From positions 1 through 64,000 of the forward strand of contig WOFQ01000080.1 of NCBI GenBank assembly GCA_012184525.1: a stretch of 64,000 nucleotides of DNA, written 5' to 3'. Numbering within the stretch: position 1 is the first letter of the stretch; every line of letters starts with the position of its first letter. Both the position numbers and the translations under genes were made by a program. Shown in pieces: positions 1 through 10,492 of this stretch. The notes under the pieces are model-generated. The model saw only the letters and a program-made list of their open reading frames with translations. It ran no database searches and had not been told where the DNA came from. Source of the stretch: Xenoacremonium recifei. Lineage: Eukaryota; Ascomycota; Sordariomycetes; Hypocreales; Nectriaceae.

Positions 1-94
1 CACCACAGCCCCCCCCGCCCCCCTCCCCCCCCCCCCCCCCCCCCCCCCCCACAAATCCTCGGGCCCCCCCCCCCCCCTCCCCCCCCCCCCCCCC
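1..94. repeat. Poly-C low-complexity tract
   Basis: The first 94 bases are almost pure C, broken by a few A, T and G. This is not a fungal telomere repeat of the TTAGGG/CCCTAA type. It could be a true homopolymer tract or an assembly or sequencing artefact. No gene is seen in it. Confidence 0.85.
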
Positions 95-809
95 TTGTCT
101 CCGCGGCACAGACAAGAATCCCCCGAGATCTCCCTCAGCTCGACGATCCCGTGCTTGGCAGACAAGTGACGGCGACTACGACGACGACGACGGCGCTTCT
201 CGGGGTGGCCGAGAGCATTGCGTGGATCGCTATGATGCTTGATGTCAGGAGGCGTCGATGGCGCGCTGGACCGGCGACGAGAGAGCCAAGGCGGGAGCTT
301 GTTCTGGCAGATAGACGACGATAACTCTAATCAGATCAGGGGTGTCCGAAGGGCTGACGCCGTCGGAGTGTCGTCGGCTTAGGGGGGAGAATCGGTCATC
401 GGGCAAAGGGAGCTCGGGCACGTGCTATGCTGTTTTGATATCAATGTCCTGCCATATGGCCGTGCATAAGATGTCACTTTGGATATTCATGCATGGACGC
501 ATGGAAAACTTACATAAAACAGCGACGAGGCATATGCTATCAAGGTATGTAAAGTGGAATGAGATATATGTATAAATGTATATACTGATACTGCCCATCT
601 AATCTCTCCAAAGCGCCTCCCTTCTGCCGATATCATTGACAGACTGCGAACCCGTGCGTGCCGTAGCCAAAGAAGCACGTAATCCTACGCAATGCCGCAG
701 CCAAAGACACTACGCAGTACCAAATACAAGAGTTGCAACACCAGAACGCCGTATACATCGCCAGGGGTTGCTTGTTGCCCCATTGGCATTTTCCACCACC
801 GCCCTCCTT
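95..809. other. Intergenic, 3' flank of the LEU5-like gene
   Basis: No supported gene. It holds a short GAC microsatellite (about 174-191) and an A/T-rich stretch near 540-600. The open frames here have no recognisable protein features. The right part is the 3' flank of the leftward carrier gene. Confidence 0.5.
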
Positions 810-2058
810 CTATATGCCAAACACGAGTTTCATGCGTTCGTACGTGTAAAAGCTGACCGCCGCCATGGGAATCACCTTGACGTAGCCAATCGTCAGACCG
901 ACGAAGAAGCCCTTGAAGCCCTTCTCACGCAGGATCATGGCGGCAGTCTCACCGAGTCGCAACCGTCGCCCGTCGCCTACTGCACCGCCGACCTGCATTC
1001 GTCGCCGAATGACTTCCAGCGGATACGATGCGGTCTGCGAGATGAGACCGGCGATACCACCCGAGGTGAGCTCAGCCCAAGATCGCAGGGGAGCGGGCTT
1101 GCCGGGTGGATGATCCTTCTTCAGCGGAAGGGTCGTATATTGTGCGAGAGCTGGCAGCCGCAGCAAGTCGCCGACAGTGTCGTGGGTAAGGAAAGACATG
1201 CCGGCGTACGGCAACATGCCAAGTATCGTGGGCGTGAAGCCTCTGTAGAAGTTGACCAGGCCAGTCCGTGGCGCAACGGCCTGGATCGTCGCGGAGGCTG
1301 CCTCCGCAGCCGCCGAAACCTGGCCTGGAGCATTGGGGAGCGTCACCGGCGCGGCTTTGTGCACAGGTTGCTCATGGTATATTTGTCGACATATCGAGGC
1401 TAACGAAGAGTGGCCGTGCTTTGTTTCGAAGGCGAGACGCACTCTGATCACCTCTAGAGGATAAGTAAAGAAAACGGAAGTGACACCGGCGAGACTGCCA
1501 CTGATAAGCCGCCGCAGGGGAGTCTCGTGCGAGCGGCGGGGGATGATGATGCCGCGGATCTGCTCGTAGGCAATGAACTTGATTCCAGCGTACGGGAAGA
1601 TTCGCAACAGGGTCGCCGAATGACCGCGATATAGCCCCAGAACGCCATCCTGCTGGTATATGTTCTTCATGACGGTTGCGACGCCGGCCCAGGAGCCGGA
1701 GTACTTTGCGAATTGCGGATTGCTGGCCTGGAAGAGGATTTTGACACGGTCGAGGGGCGCAACAACGGTCTTGGCCTGAAATAAGGAGTTAGCATGAATA
1801 AATCATACCCAATACTGGGTTTTCACTCACGGCACAGCCCGCAAAGCCGCCTGCGACGCCGGACCGCCACACATAGTCGAGCGACTGCATCCTCCGCTTG
1901 GGCGTCATGGCCTCGTCGTCGGTCGGACACACAGGCGGCGCGTTTTTGGCCCTCGCCGTGGCCGTGGCCGTCGCGGCCGCCGTCGCAACGACATTGCGTG
2001 TCGAGTCCTCGCGCCCTATCCCCGACATGGTGGCGGAGGAGGAAGAGGCATGGTCCAT
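810..2058 (-). CDS. LEU5: Mitochondrial carrier, LEU5/SLC25A16-SLC25A42 type (probable CoA carrier)
   Basis: Model: complement(810..1775, 1831..2058), 397 aa, one 55-bp intron (GTGAGT...TTTCAG, phase 0). The protein has the three-fold carrier layout. Signature motifs of the PxDxxKxxxQ type are visible: APLDRVKILFQ just after the intron, YPLEVIRVRL in the middle and YPLEVIRRRMQ in the last repeat, plus FRG/YRG-type matrix motifs (LYRGHSATLLRIFPYAGIKF, NFYRGFTP). In yeast, LEU5 is needed for CoA accumulation in the mitochondrial matrix, so the expected place is the inner membrane. The N-terminal 45 residues are alanine-rich and variable; a second ATG at codon 10 is a possible start. The subfamily rests on overall resemblance, so another CoA/ADP-type carrier is possible. 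It is divergent from the MT-A70 gene to its right. Confidence 0.85.
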
Positions 2059-2661
2059 GAGGGCCGGCGGACGTTCAGAAACAGTCCCAATCCACCAGCA
2101 CGTGCGTGGCTGACTTGCGATACGGATGCGAGGTCTATCGGAGCGACATTCCGCGGTGAGTCGAGTCGATGGAAGGCGGGAGGGAGTGCGGGATGACGGG
2201 GAGGGGGAGAGTCGCCGGAACGCTCAGGTAGTCGCCGTGCGGGTGGTTGAGGCTGCGAATGGTGAAAGTCGAGATCCGGATGGACGGTGGTCGAAAAGTT
2301 GGCTCCAGGGCTGGCGGCGGATCGGGAGAGATTCCCGGCTGACCACGGCAGGCGCGGGGGGGACGTCATCATTGGGCAGGCGCTGAGTGGCCCAGGGCAT
2401 TTTCTCAGGGCGTTTGCAGCGCACGTTCAGTGGCGGCATCCGCTGAAGGACCCCTGGAAGATCCTGAAGGGCTCCCCCGCAGGCATCCGGGGCAGGAACG
2501 GCTGGAGCAGCGCCTGCAGCGAGACGGGAGTGAGGGGGAGCGGACGGCGTCGGCATGGCGTTCAGTGGCCGAGCCGAAGATTACCGAGCCCGGCGGCGAG
2601 GCACGGGATGGGCTTTTCCTCATCATTCATAATTCGCGATAGCACACACCGAGGGCTGCAG
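2059..2661. promoter_or_regulatory. Divergent promoter region, LEU5-like / METTL4-like
   Basis: About 600 bp between two divergent start codons. The right half stays open in the frame of the methyltransferase for 125 codons upstream of the chosen ATG, but that stretch is compositionally biased and has no ATG start as convincing as the one at 2662. No defined binding site can be assigned. Confidence 0.5.
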
Positions 2662-3690
2662 ATGAGCGAGACATCCTCAATCCTGTTCGAGTCCCCCGAC
2701 CACACCATTGTCGTCGTCGACATCCCGCGCTCGCTGGAGGAGGCACAGGTTGCTCCCTCAGAGAAGCCTCGGCAGCGCATCTTCTCTGCCCCGCCTGCTG
2801 TAGCGCCCTTCGCGACTCCAGAGCCGAAGAGCAGCAGCAGCAGCAGCCATGATGCCCAACAGCAAGCATCGCCAGGCGCTCAGCTCGCCGACCTCATGAC
2901 GGCGGCAACCGTACAGAGCGCCCTGGACGACCTGCGTTCCCTCTATCCCGGCGGACCTTTCCACCTCCCGCGCCTCGTCCGGCCAGATGCGCCGCTGATA
3001 TCCGCATCCTCCTCGCCGCTGCGCCCTCACAAAGCCGAAGCCCTGCACGGCTCCATCCAGGCCTTGCGTGAGCAGTTTGACGCCTCGGCGCCCAGATTTG
3101 ACCTCCTCGTGCTGGATCCCCCGTGGCCGAACCGCTCGGCGCGCAGGAAGAAGACTGACCACAAATATGCCACCGTCGCCAACCTGCGCGAGATGCGTAG
3201 CCTGTTGCTCGACATTCCTGTTGCATCGCACCTCAAACCGGACGGCCTGGTTGCGGTATGGATTACTAACAAGTCTAGCATCCATAGCTTCTTGACGTCG
3301 CCAACGGGGCTGTTTGCGGTCTGGGGCCTCGAGGTTGTTGCTGAATGGACATGGCTCAAGGTGACCGTCTCGGGAGAGCCCATCTTTGACGTTGAGTCGA
3401 AGTGGAGGAAGCCCTGGGAGCGACTTGTCATAGCGAAACGCATCGGCGCTCCGAAGCCAGAGGCTCTCAACTCCAAAGTCATCCTTGCAGTCCCAGATCT
3501 TCACTCCAGGAAGCCCAATCTTCGACGTCTCTTCCAACCAGTCTTTGGGAAAGACGATTACCTTGGCCTGGAGGTATTTGCCCGTAATCTCACTGCCGGT
3601 TGGTGGAGTTGGGGAGACGACGTATATCACTTTCAGCAACCCCAAAATTGGGCACCAATAGAAACAGAAGAGGCCCGAGAAAGTGTTTAG
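2662..3690 (+). CDS. MT-A70 family N6-adenine methyltransferase, METTL4-like
   Basis: Single exon, 342 aa from the ATG at 2662. The key feature is the catalytic DPPW motif (DPPWPN, residues 152-157), preceded by FDLLVL, the usual last strand before the adenine-N6 catalytic loop. Further family features follow: a YATVANLREMRSL segment, a VWITNKSSIH segment and a C-terminal segment with KPNLRRLFQPVFG and ARNLTAGWWSWGDD, which resembles the METTL4 branch more than METTL3/IME4. METTL4 homologues methylate adenine in U2 snRNA and have been linked to DNA 6mA; which applies here cannot be read from sequence. The N-terminal 100 residues are poorly conserved and include a Ser run encoded by six AGC repeats (2830-2847). 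An upstream extension of the frame exists, so the start is not certain. Confidence 0.85.
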   Translation: MSETSSILFESPDHTIVVVDIPRSLEEAQVAPSEKPRQRIFSAPPAVAPFATPEPKSSSSSSHDAQQQASPGAQLADLMTAATVQSALDDLRSLYPGGPFHLPRLVRPDAPLISASSSPLRPHKAEALHGSIQALREQFDASAPRFDLLVLDPPWPNRSARRKKTDHKYATVANLREMRSLLLDIPVASHLKPDGLVAVWITNKSSIHSFLTSPTGLFAVWGLEVVAEWTWLKVTVSGEPIFDVESKWRKPWERLVIAKRIGAPKPEALNSKVILAVPDLHSRKPNLRRLFQPVFGKDDYLGLEVFARNLTAGWWSWGDDVYHFQQPQNWAPIETEEARESV

Positions 3691-3909
3691 ATATATCCTG
3701 GTTCATTTGTAGATTCTTTGCCAGCTTTAAACCCGCTCCCCAATGGCAGTTTTACAGTAATGTACATCGCTCATGCCCAGTAATCCTACAGCAACCACCT
3801 TGAATCCTTCTTTTTGAACGCATTGTGCCAGGTGTCGTTCAAACAGCACAATCTCTCGGTTCCTCATCAATGAACCGATATCCAGAACCAATCCATCATT
3901 CGGACCAGT

Positions 3910-4562
3910 TTATACATCCACCTTCTTAGTATCCTCTTTCGCCAGTAGTTTATCCCACTTCGGATCCAGCACCACATCATTTTGCCACTTCGTCTCGCCT
4001 GACAGCATCGACTTGGCCAAGTCGGAGAGCTGCTGGCGCTCCTTGCTCACTGGCTCCTTGCTCTTGAGCGGGATCTGGAAGCGCTGCTGCTTGATGTGTT
4101 CCTCGTTGCGCTTGTCCATGAGCTCCTCGCGCATCTTCCACAGCTGATTGCTCCAGGGTTGGGTGTCGTCGGGCAATTCAGGCCACTGGAAGGGCTGGGC
4201 CAGCTCGACCGTCATGATCTTGAGCGGCTGCGGGCGGTACCACGACCGCGAGACCGAGTTGCGCTGCGTCAGCGGCTGGCCCTTGACGTATGACCGCACC
4301 TTGGTCACCTCGACGTTGTAGACATTCCACAGGTAGTCGCGCAGGTCGAACTTGGTGAAGCGCAGGGGCACTTGGAAGCAGGCCTCGTTGGGCGGGAGGT
4401 GTTCTTTTCGGAGGAAGGTGATGACATGGTTCGGCCTGGCGAGGAGTCAGTTAATGTATTGGGAGGCTTGGGGGATAGCAAATGAACTTACAGGAAGACC
4501 TGCTTCTGTCCCAGCTTGAAGCCGGGCAATTGGCGTGCCACCGTCTTCGCTACTTCCGCCAT
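3910..4562 (-). CDS. MRP20: Mitochondrial large-subunit ribosomal protein uL23m (MRP20 family)
   Basis: Model: complement(3910..4435, 4492..4562), 198 aa, one 56-bp intron (GTAAGT...CGCCAG) splitting a Leu codon. The joined start reads MAEVAKTVARQLPGFKLGQK, then QVFLPNHVITFLRK, and after that FTKFDLRDYLWNVYNVEVTKVRSYVKG. The last is the uL23 core that contacts domain III of the large-subunit rRNA and lies by the exit tunnel. The C-terminal third is the basic, Lys/Gln-rich extension usual for fungal mitochondrial uL23. The protein acts in the mitochondrial ribosome. An alternative upstream frame covering exon 1 (to 4737) is a shadow; the spliced form restores a continuous family sequence. Confidence 0.9.
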
Positions 4563-5057
4563 CGTTGGTGGTTGTGGCCCGTCGACGTTGTTCGCGATGG
4601 TCGGTTTCGACGTGAAGAATTTCGTAGACCGACGTCTGATTGGCTTCTGCGGAGAAATGTAGCCCCGAAAGCCGTGATTTACTGACCGAAAGTGATATGC
4701 GCACCCCGCCGTGGGTCAACACGTCGGTGAACTTCAACGTTTCAAACTTGCAACTTGGTCATCTTGGGTGCCAACACATGCGAATTACCAGGAACAGTGA
4801 TTCATCGATTTCCAGCTTCTGATACGGAACCTTACTCGGCACTGACTCATAATCTCTCGTCGTTAATGGGGAAAATTTCCACCACAACATCTGCCGGCAA
4901 CCTGAACCTGTATTCCCACCCACAGCAAGTGAGACTCATTAATGCGCCAGGCGTCACCAACACGAAATTGCCAACCGCCACCTCAGGCTCTCATTTCTCT
5001 TCTCATCCCACCAGACGGCCGGCTTCTCGATGCTGAGATGTTCTCAAAGCGCCCTAA
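4563..5057. promoter_or_regulatory. Divergent promoter, uL23m / unknown protein
   Basis: Almost 500 bp between the divergent starts at 4562 and 5058. Nothing beyond promoter and 5' leader is seen; short open frames have no protein character. Confidence 0.45.
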
Positions 5058-6710
5058 ATGGACCAGACACCAAAGGAAACAGGCTCAGTGAGCCACTCGG
5101 ATGAGACGCCCCGACCCCTGAGTGCGAGGGCCGGGAAGACGAAGTCGCCGAGAGAGCGACAGCTGGAGAAATTGAGGTTGTTCACGGACGAGGAAAGCGA
5201 GGACCTTAGTCACAATGGGGATATCTTCAGGGAGATGGAGGCGGAAAAAGAGCGGTATCCGGGTGCGAGTGAATGGGCCCCGGACGAAGAGCGGCTGTTT
5301 GAGATTCTCTTCATGCGCCAGGATCTCCCTATGTTGCCCTCGAGCTGGGAGGTCGACCTTCGAGGAGTTCCGATCTATGAGGTCGCTTTCGAGACATCAG
5401 AAGAACATCCTCCCATCGTGTATGCGCACGAGAAGGATTTCAGGGGTAAGAATTGCGAGCTTTCAATGGAGACTGTGCGCTGACTTGCTGCAGCTACGAT
5501 GGCTCTGATACGGCTGATAGATCTCACATCGGAGGTGCGCAGCAGTATACAATTGGGCATGCGATATAAGGTGCCGCGCATCATCAAGAAGACCATCGAC
5601 AAATACATCAACTGGGCGGCGCAGGATGGAGGCTACGCTGACCTGCGCATCGTCCCGAACATCATGACCGAGATTGTCGACACGAAGCTCGGCGAGGCAC
5701 AGATCACCGAGTACATCCAAGGACGCATGCGAGACCTCGCACGTCTTCAACGAGAGTTCCTACGCGAGGACCGCGACACGCATTTCTGGGAGGTCGTGAA
5801 GCCTTCAATCATGACCTCGCCGCGGGTCAAACTCGAGCCGGAGGACGAGTCGCCGACGCCGCGGAGAGTTGCGCAGCGGCGCGCCTACTTCAAGAGTCCG
5901 TCTAAGTCGACGGACGAGCTGGCGGTCGATACGCAGGCGTATGACGGGGTGAAGATCAAGGTCGAACCGGGGCAACCGGGACTTAAGCGGAGACGGCCTT
6001 TTCCAAGCCCAACGTCGACGGAGTATGGCGCCGAGGAGGTGGACGAGCTGGCGCAGGAGGTGACGCCGAGTAAGAAACTGAAGCCGTTGGACTGGCTTAA
6101 AAGCCGTCTGCTTCCGAAGCCAGTCAACGGCGAAAGCCCAAGAAAACCACCGAAAGCCCCAGAGAAGAATCCTGCAGGGCAGCTTTCATCAGAGAAACAT
6201 GAACCCCTGAAATCAGCAACCCCCGGAACTCACAAGGGCGTATCTGAACCACACAAAGAGCAACAACAGAAGCAGCAGGCCACGAACGAGGGATCACCAC
6301 CCGAACCGTCGCTATTGGAGAGACCCAAAGTGTCAACTGATATACCAGACAAAGATGTATCGAAGCCACCTCTCTCAGAGAAACAGAACCCCCCAAAAGC
6401 ACCACCACCGGAAACACCCTCCAAGAACCACGAACCAGAACCCATCCTCCACTACCGTCGCCCCCCACCAGTTGTCTACGGCTTCTTCATCCTCAACTCC
6501 TCCGTGCTGCTCCTCACCACCGACGCCGCCCGCGGCGACAACGCCTACGTCAGTTTCCACGTGCAGACCAACTTCCAGGACGTCCACCAGAGCGTGTGGA
6601 ATGCGCTTACCATTGCTTTGGCCGTGTGTCTGGCGCGTGACGAGTTGCGGACGCGGCGCGAGGACTTCGAGCCGCTGCCTGTCGTGGAGGAGAGCGATCC
6701 TGATGCGTGA
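5058..6710 (+). CDS. Conserved fungal protein of unknown function
   Basis: Model: 5058..5445 joined to 5494..6710, 534 aa, one 48-bp intron (GTAAGA...CTGCAG). I do not recognise a named family. Two structured parts flank a disordered middle. The N-terminal part (about residues 75-245) is rich in aromatic and hydrophobic positions, with segments such as WAPDEERLFEILFMRQDLP and FRATMALIRLIDLTSEVR. The middle (about 250-440) is rich in Pro, Lys, Glu and Ser with KRRR-type basic clusters that could serve as nuclear localisation signals. The C-terminal part (about 445-512) carries a hydrophobic strand-like segment, VYGFFILNSSVLLL, and an HQSVWNALTIAL segment. The two-domain layout suggests a nuclear scaffold, but that is inference. 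It is convergent with the MME1-like gene. Confidence 0.8.
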
Positions 6711-7298
6711 TGGGAGGGATATATATATGATTAGCCTCTTGTGTTTGAATGTCGCGGATACCCCATTCTTTGCTGTTTTCAATTTTCTTTGTATGCATTT
6801 GTATAGAAGGGTGTTCAGGGACCTAGTAGGGGCGGTTATTAGCTTCTAGATAATAGGCTTATGCTACTGTAGCACTAGTTAGAAACTCGAGCGCACTATT
6901 TGCAAGACAGGGGTTATTATCTGCATTGTTGAAAAAGAGGGTGTCATTAATTGTCTTCAAAAACGAGAGGCTTTCTTTTCTCTTCTTCATGCTCTCTAAA
7001 TCTATGAAGTCGATGTGTTCTTCGCATGCATTTCTGCTCTTGGAAGTGATTCCCTTCTATGCCCAACGCCGCCACACAAACAGGCCGGATCCCACGGCGC
7101 CTCGCCACACAACGGGCATCTCTATCTGTACATACATGGCCCATCAGACTCATCGAGCCCCCGGAAAACTAACGAAGGGGGGTCATGATCGAGTGCGGAG
7201 TGTAAATAAACAAGAAAACGTGATAAGACAAGGCTTGTGATGACACAAGGTTCTAATAAGGAGGATGTAGGAGGGATGGAGAGGAGGTGATGGTCTTT
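6711..7298. other. Intergenic between convergent genes
   Basis: A stretch of about 590 bp between two convergent genes, so probably two 3' UTRs and terminators. It is locally A/T-rich near 6719-6960. No gene seen. Confidence 0.5.
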
Positions 7299-8601
7299 TT
7301 ACATGTCTTCATGCTCGAGTGGCATGATGACCTCGAGTCGGCGTAGGAGACGTTGGTACAAGAACAGCATGCAGCCGCTCTGGATGAAGGTCCAGACACC
7401 CCGGGGTCCAACACCGCGGAACCAACCGGCGATGCCCTCGGTGCGGTAGATAACACGCAGGCCGGTGACAACAGAGGAGGTCTCGAGGGCGATGGCCCCG
7501 GGCCTTGGCCGATGCGTGCTCGGCGACGAGGTGGAGATATGGCGCTTCTGCGGATTCGGGTCCTTGGTTGAAGCCCGAGATTCGACGGGCGGGTTGACCT
7601 GGGTCTGGAGGCGCGTCTTGACGACGTCGAGCGGACAGGTAATGACACCAGCGAGACCACCGGCGGCGGCGCCTGTGAGCATCTCGAGGCCCATGCCGAT
7701 GTCGCGGCTCTGCTTGTACCTGCGCGCCCAGTGGGTGAACTGCTCCCAGAACATGAACTGCAGGGCTGAGAAGGGCAGGTCGCGGTACAGCGTAGCCTTG
7801 TAGCCGTAGAATAGTGCTGAGGCGCCCTCGGTGCGGACGATTGTGCGCGCGGCGTCCATGGTGCCGCGGTAGTTGTAGCCGGAGACGAAATGGGGGTTGT
7901 TGTAGCGGCCCTGGAGCTGGAGTCGGGTCTTGAGGACCTCGGACGGGACGTAGACGACTGATGCTGCTAGGTCACCAATCAAGCCTAGGGATGTTAGTAA
8001 GTGAACCCCGGGCATGGAAGGGCAGTAGTGAAAGCTTACCTGCTGAGAGATACGCAAGGTGGTGTTGCAGCCCATGGTCTATCAAGAACCGCTTGCTCCA
8101 TTCGTATGTGCCGAAGAACATGACCGTCCCCGGAAACGACCCCCCCAACGCCGGAACCCAACCACCATACAGGCCCCTCCGAATACCCTCTTGCCTCCAT
8201 ATCGTGTAGTAGGAGCGTGCCAATGACGTGTATTTTGACGGAACATGAGGATCGCCCTGTTGTCGAGTCTTGACCGTATCCAACGAGTGCATCAGCAGAT
8301 CGCCCGTCGACCCTCCAATTCCACCCGCAATCATAGCCTAACACAGCCCGTCAGTCTCTCAATCCACAATTCTACATCCTTCACATCGACGCACATGAAT
8401 ATACGGCGGCCGGCCCTCGGACTCGACATCCTGGTCGCTCATGGTCTGCTCAACGGCGAGCCCGGCGCTCGATCTGCTATCCAGTCGCCCGCCCGTCCGG
8501 CCGGCATGACGGGGTCCGGGGGCAAGGGCGTAGTCTCCGCCGTTTCCGTCGGTCGTTGGGAAGACGCTGTCGTCGTCGTCGGCGCGCAGGCTCAGGCTCA
8601 T
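7299..8601 (-). CDS. MME1: Mitochondrial carrier, MME1 (YMR166C) type
   Basis: Model: complement(7299..7984, 8040..8337, 8395..8601), 396 aa, two introns of 55 and 57 bp. After a 69-residue variable N-terminus, the three carrier repeats follow. First is AMIAGGIGGSTGDLLMHSLD with the signature LDTVKTRQQ, then GLIGDLAASVVYVPSEVLKTR, then GAAAGGLAGVITCPLDVVKTR. Segments such as FFGTYEWSKRFLIDHG, GYKATLYRDLPFSALQF and GVGPRGVWTFIQSGCMLFLYQ closely match what I remember of yeast YMR166C, reported as the mitochondrial magnesium exporter MME1. Expected location: inner mitochondrial membrane. Both introns fall at sites that restore the repeat boundaries. It lies head to tail with IMP2, another inner-membrane protein gene. 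Confidence 0.9.
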
Positions 8602-9237
8602 GGAGGAGGAAGCGAGGGCGGGATGGTCTGGTCGGGTCGCGGGAGAAAGGAGTGGCTCCGGCGATGCGGCGACAGCAGCAGTGGGAAAGAAAAAAGGCTA
8701 GATGTAGAAACGCAAGAAAGAGAAGAAGGGGAGGGGGAGCTGGCGGAAGGGGAGCTGGCGGAAGGGGAGGAGGTCGCGTGGGTGCGCTTTCGCGGCGGGA
8801 CGGGCGAGCGAGCGAGGGTCGTCGATCGATTTTCTTCTAAGAATTTTGCCCGGCCTGATTATCGCTGCTGGATTGATAGGTGCAAGTAATAGTGGCGTCG
8901 GCTCGGAGGTGGGTGGCTTGGCTGGTACGTACCTTTTCGCCCGAGTGGTGCCTGGCCGGAGCTTTCAGTGTCCCGTCGGCGTCTGGCCCAGGGCATGCTC
9001 GGGGCCGAACGGTCGTCAACAGTCCGTGATAAACGCCGGAGCTAACGGTGGGCGACGCAGCGGAATGGACAGGATGGATATTCTATTCGAATGTGTAGAA
9101 GAGTTGCCCATTTGCCCTGTATTATGCTCCGTAGCCCATCTAATATACAATGTCATAGTGTCTTAACATACATGCTCCAATTGAGCAGAGCAATCCCTCC
9201 TGTCGCCGACATCACCGTAGTCTTACATCGTCCATAT
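8602..9237. promoter_or_regulatory. MME1-like promoter and IMP2 3' flank
   Basis: About 640 bp between two leftward genes. It contains a purine-rich tandem repeat (8734-8769, listed separately) in the MME1 promoter. No gene seen. Confidence 0.5.
8734..8769. repeat. 15-bp tandem repeat in the MME1-like promoter
   Basis: The unit GGGGAGCTGGCGGAA occurs twice in perfect tandem (8734-8748 and 8749-8763) and restarts as GGGGAG. It lies about 130-170 bp upstream of the MME1-like start codon. Role unknown. Confidence 0.85.
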
Positions 9238-9848
9238 TCAGGTCAACTTTCGCTCATGTTCCCACCACCGAACCGCCCCGAACTTGCGGAACGGATACAC
9301 AATGTGAGTAACCCGCCCTGTCAATAGCTGCTTCGACACCGGCCCGTACGTGTTGCTATCCAGACTCGACCCAGGCGGCCCGTCGCCCTCAACCCACACG
9401 TGACCCTGCGGCACCCTGACCGTTGGAAACGGATACGGCGCCTTGGTCTGGATCACATCGCCCTCCAGCGCAACAACTCTCTTGACAGCAACGACCTCAG
9501 GATGCGTCGGACTCCTGCATTCGCTGTTAGCGCCTGTGCTGCTTTCTCCTCCAAGACCCCTCGGAGAGCAACTCACCGGAGCGTCACCACCATCCCCCGC
9601 CGCAGATCCTCCTGCGGCGACCACTTGAAGTTGAGGATCACATCCCGCATCAGCGTCGAGTCCCTGTCCTCGTTCATGAACGGGTACATCGATGCCCCGT
9701 CCACAAACGTCAGCTCCGCCACGTGCATGTTGAACATGGCGATGACGGGGATCCATGTTGCGAAGCCGATGAGCTTGATGGCTGTGGCTCGGACGAAGCT
9801 GGGCTGGCCACCGCCCGCGAGGCGGCTCCATATTGAGCCCAATGCCAT
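9238..9848 (-). CDS. IMP2: Mitochondrial inner membrane protease subunit 2 (S26 family)
   Basis: Model: complement(9238..9514, 9577..9848), 182 aa, one 62-bp intron (GTGAGT...ATGCAG) splitting an Arg codon. An N-terminal membrane segment lies at about residues 24-44. Next comes the signal-peptidase serine box, VDGASMYPF with catalytic Ser53, and after the intron the lysine box, VVAVKRVVALEGD with catalytic Lys102. The C-terminal boxes VPQGHVWVEGD and SLDSNTYGPV are typical S26 box D/E, here with SNTYGPV as in IMP2. The enzyme cleaves sorting signals of proteins directed to the intermembrane space, together with IMP1. Length matches the family (about 170-185 aa). Confidence 0.95.
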
Positions 9849-10492
9849 TGAGGGGAAGGGGAAAGGAAAATTATATGTGAGTCCGGCGAGGGAGACTCAT
9901 GCTGAAGTGCTAAAGTGCCCCCGATGAGATGAGGTTTGAAGGTTGATGCTTATGAATGCGATGCTGGGATTTGACGTCTAAGCTTTTCTCGGCTAGCCCC
10001 CACTGCATCTCGCCTCATCGACAGGGCTGACTTTTATCAGCTGCTCAACTTCAAGTCTTCAATTAATTGCGTATAACTGTTTCGGCTTCCAAAGAAGTCG
10101 CTAATTATAAATTTTCTCTTGATGTAATTATTCTTCACAAATTTGCAACGGTAAACCTCGACATGAGAATATCCCAGTAATATTTGCATGTAACGTCGCT
10201 CACGACGCCGCTCTCTTTCTACATACCACTGGGGGAAACATATTAGAACAGCTATAGGAAAATCCCATTTTGTGACGCTTTTGCAGCTCCGAAGTAGACG
10301 CCGCTCATGCCGCTGTCTCCTTCTTCCCGCCATGCCTCTGCGTCGACCCCGGTTTCCGGAGCCGCTCCTCTATTCCGCCCCTTTTTCGTCGTTGTCGTTG
10401 TCTTGTTTCGCGCATGTCAACATGAAAAGGGGGAGCCCCTGAGTCTCGTCCACGCCAACCTGCCGAATCCTTCCATCCCGGGGAGACCTTCC
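9849..10492. promoter_or_regulatory. IMP2 promoter and eIF2-alpha 3' flank
   Basis: About 640 bp between two leftward genes. The stretch 10060-10170 is A/T-rich and probably a 3' UTR or spacer. Long open frames over 10305-10490 are continuations of frames antisense or adjacent to eIF2-alpha and are not supported. Confidence 0.45.

Noticed and set aside
2758..3645. A 295-codon minus-strand frame opposite the METTL4-like gene
   Set aside because: Antisense shadow without a recognisable domain.
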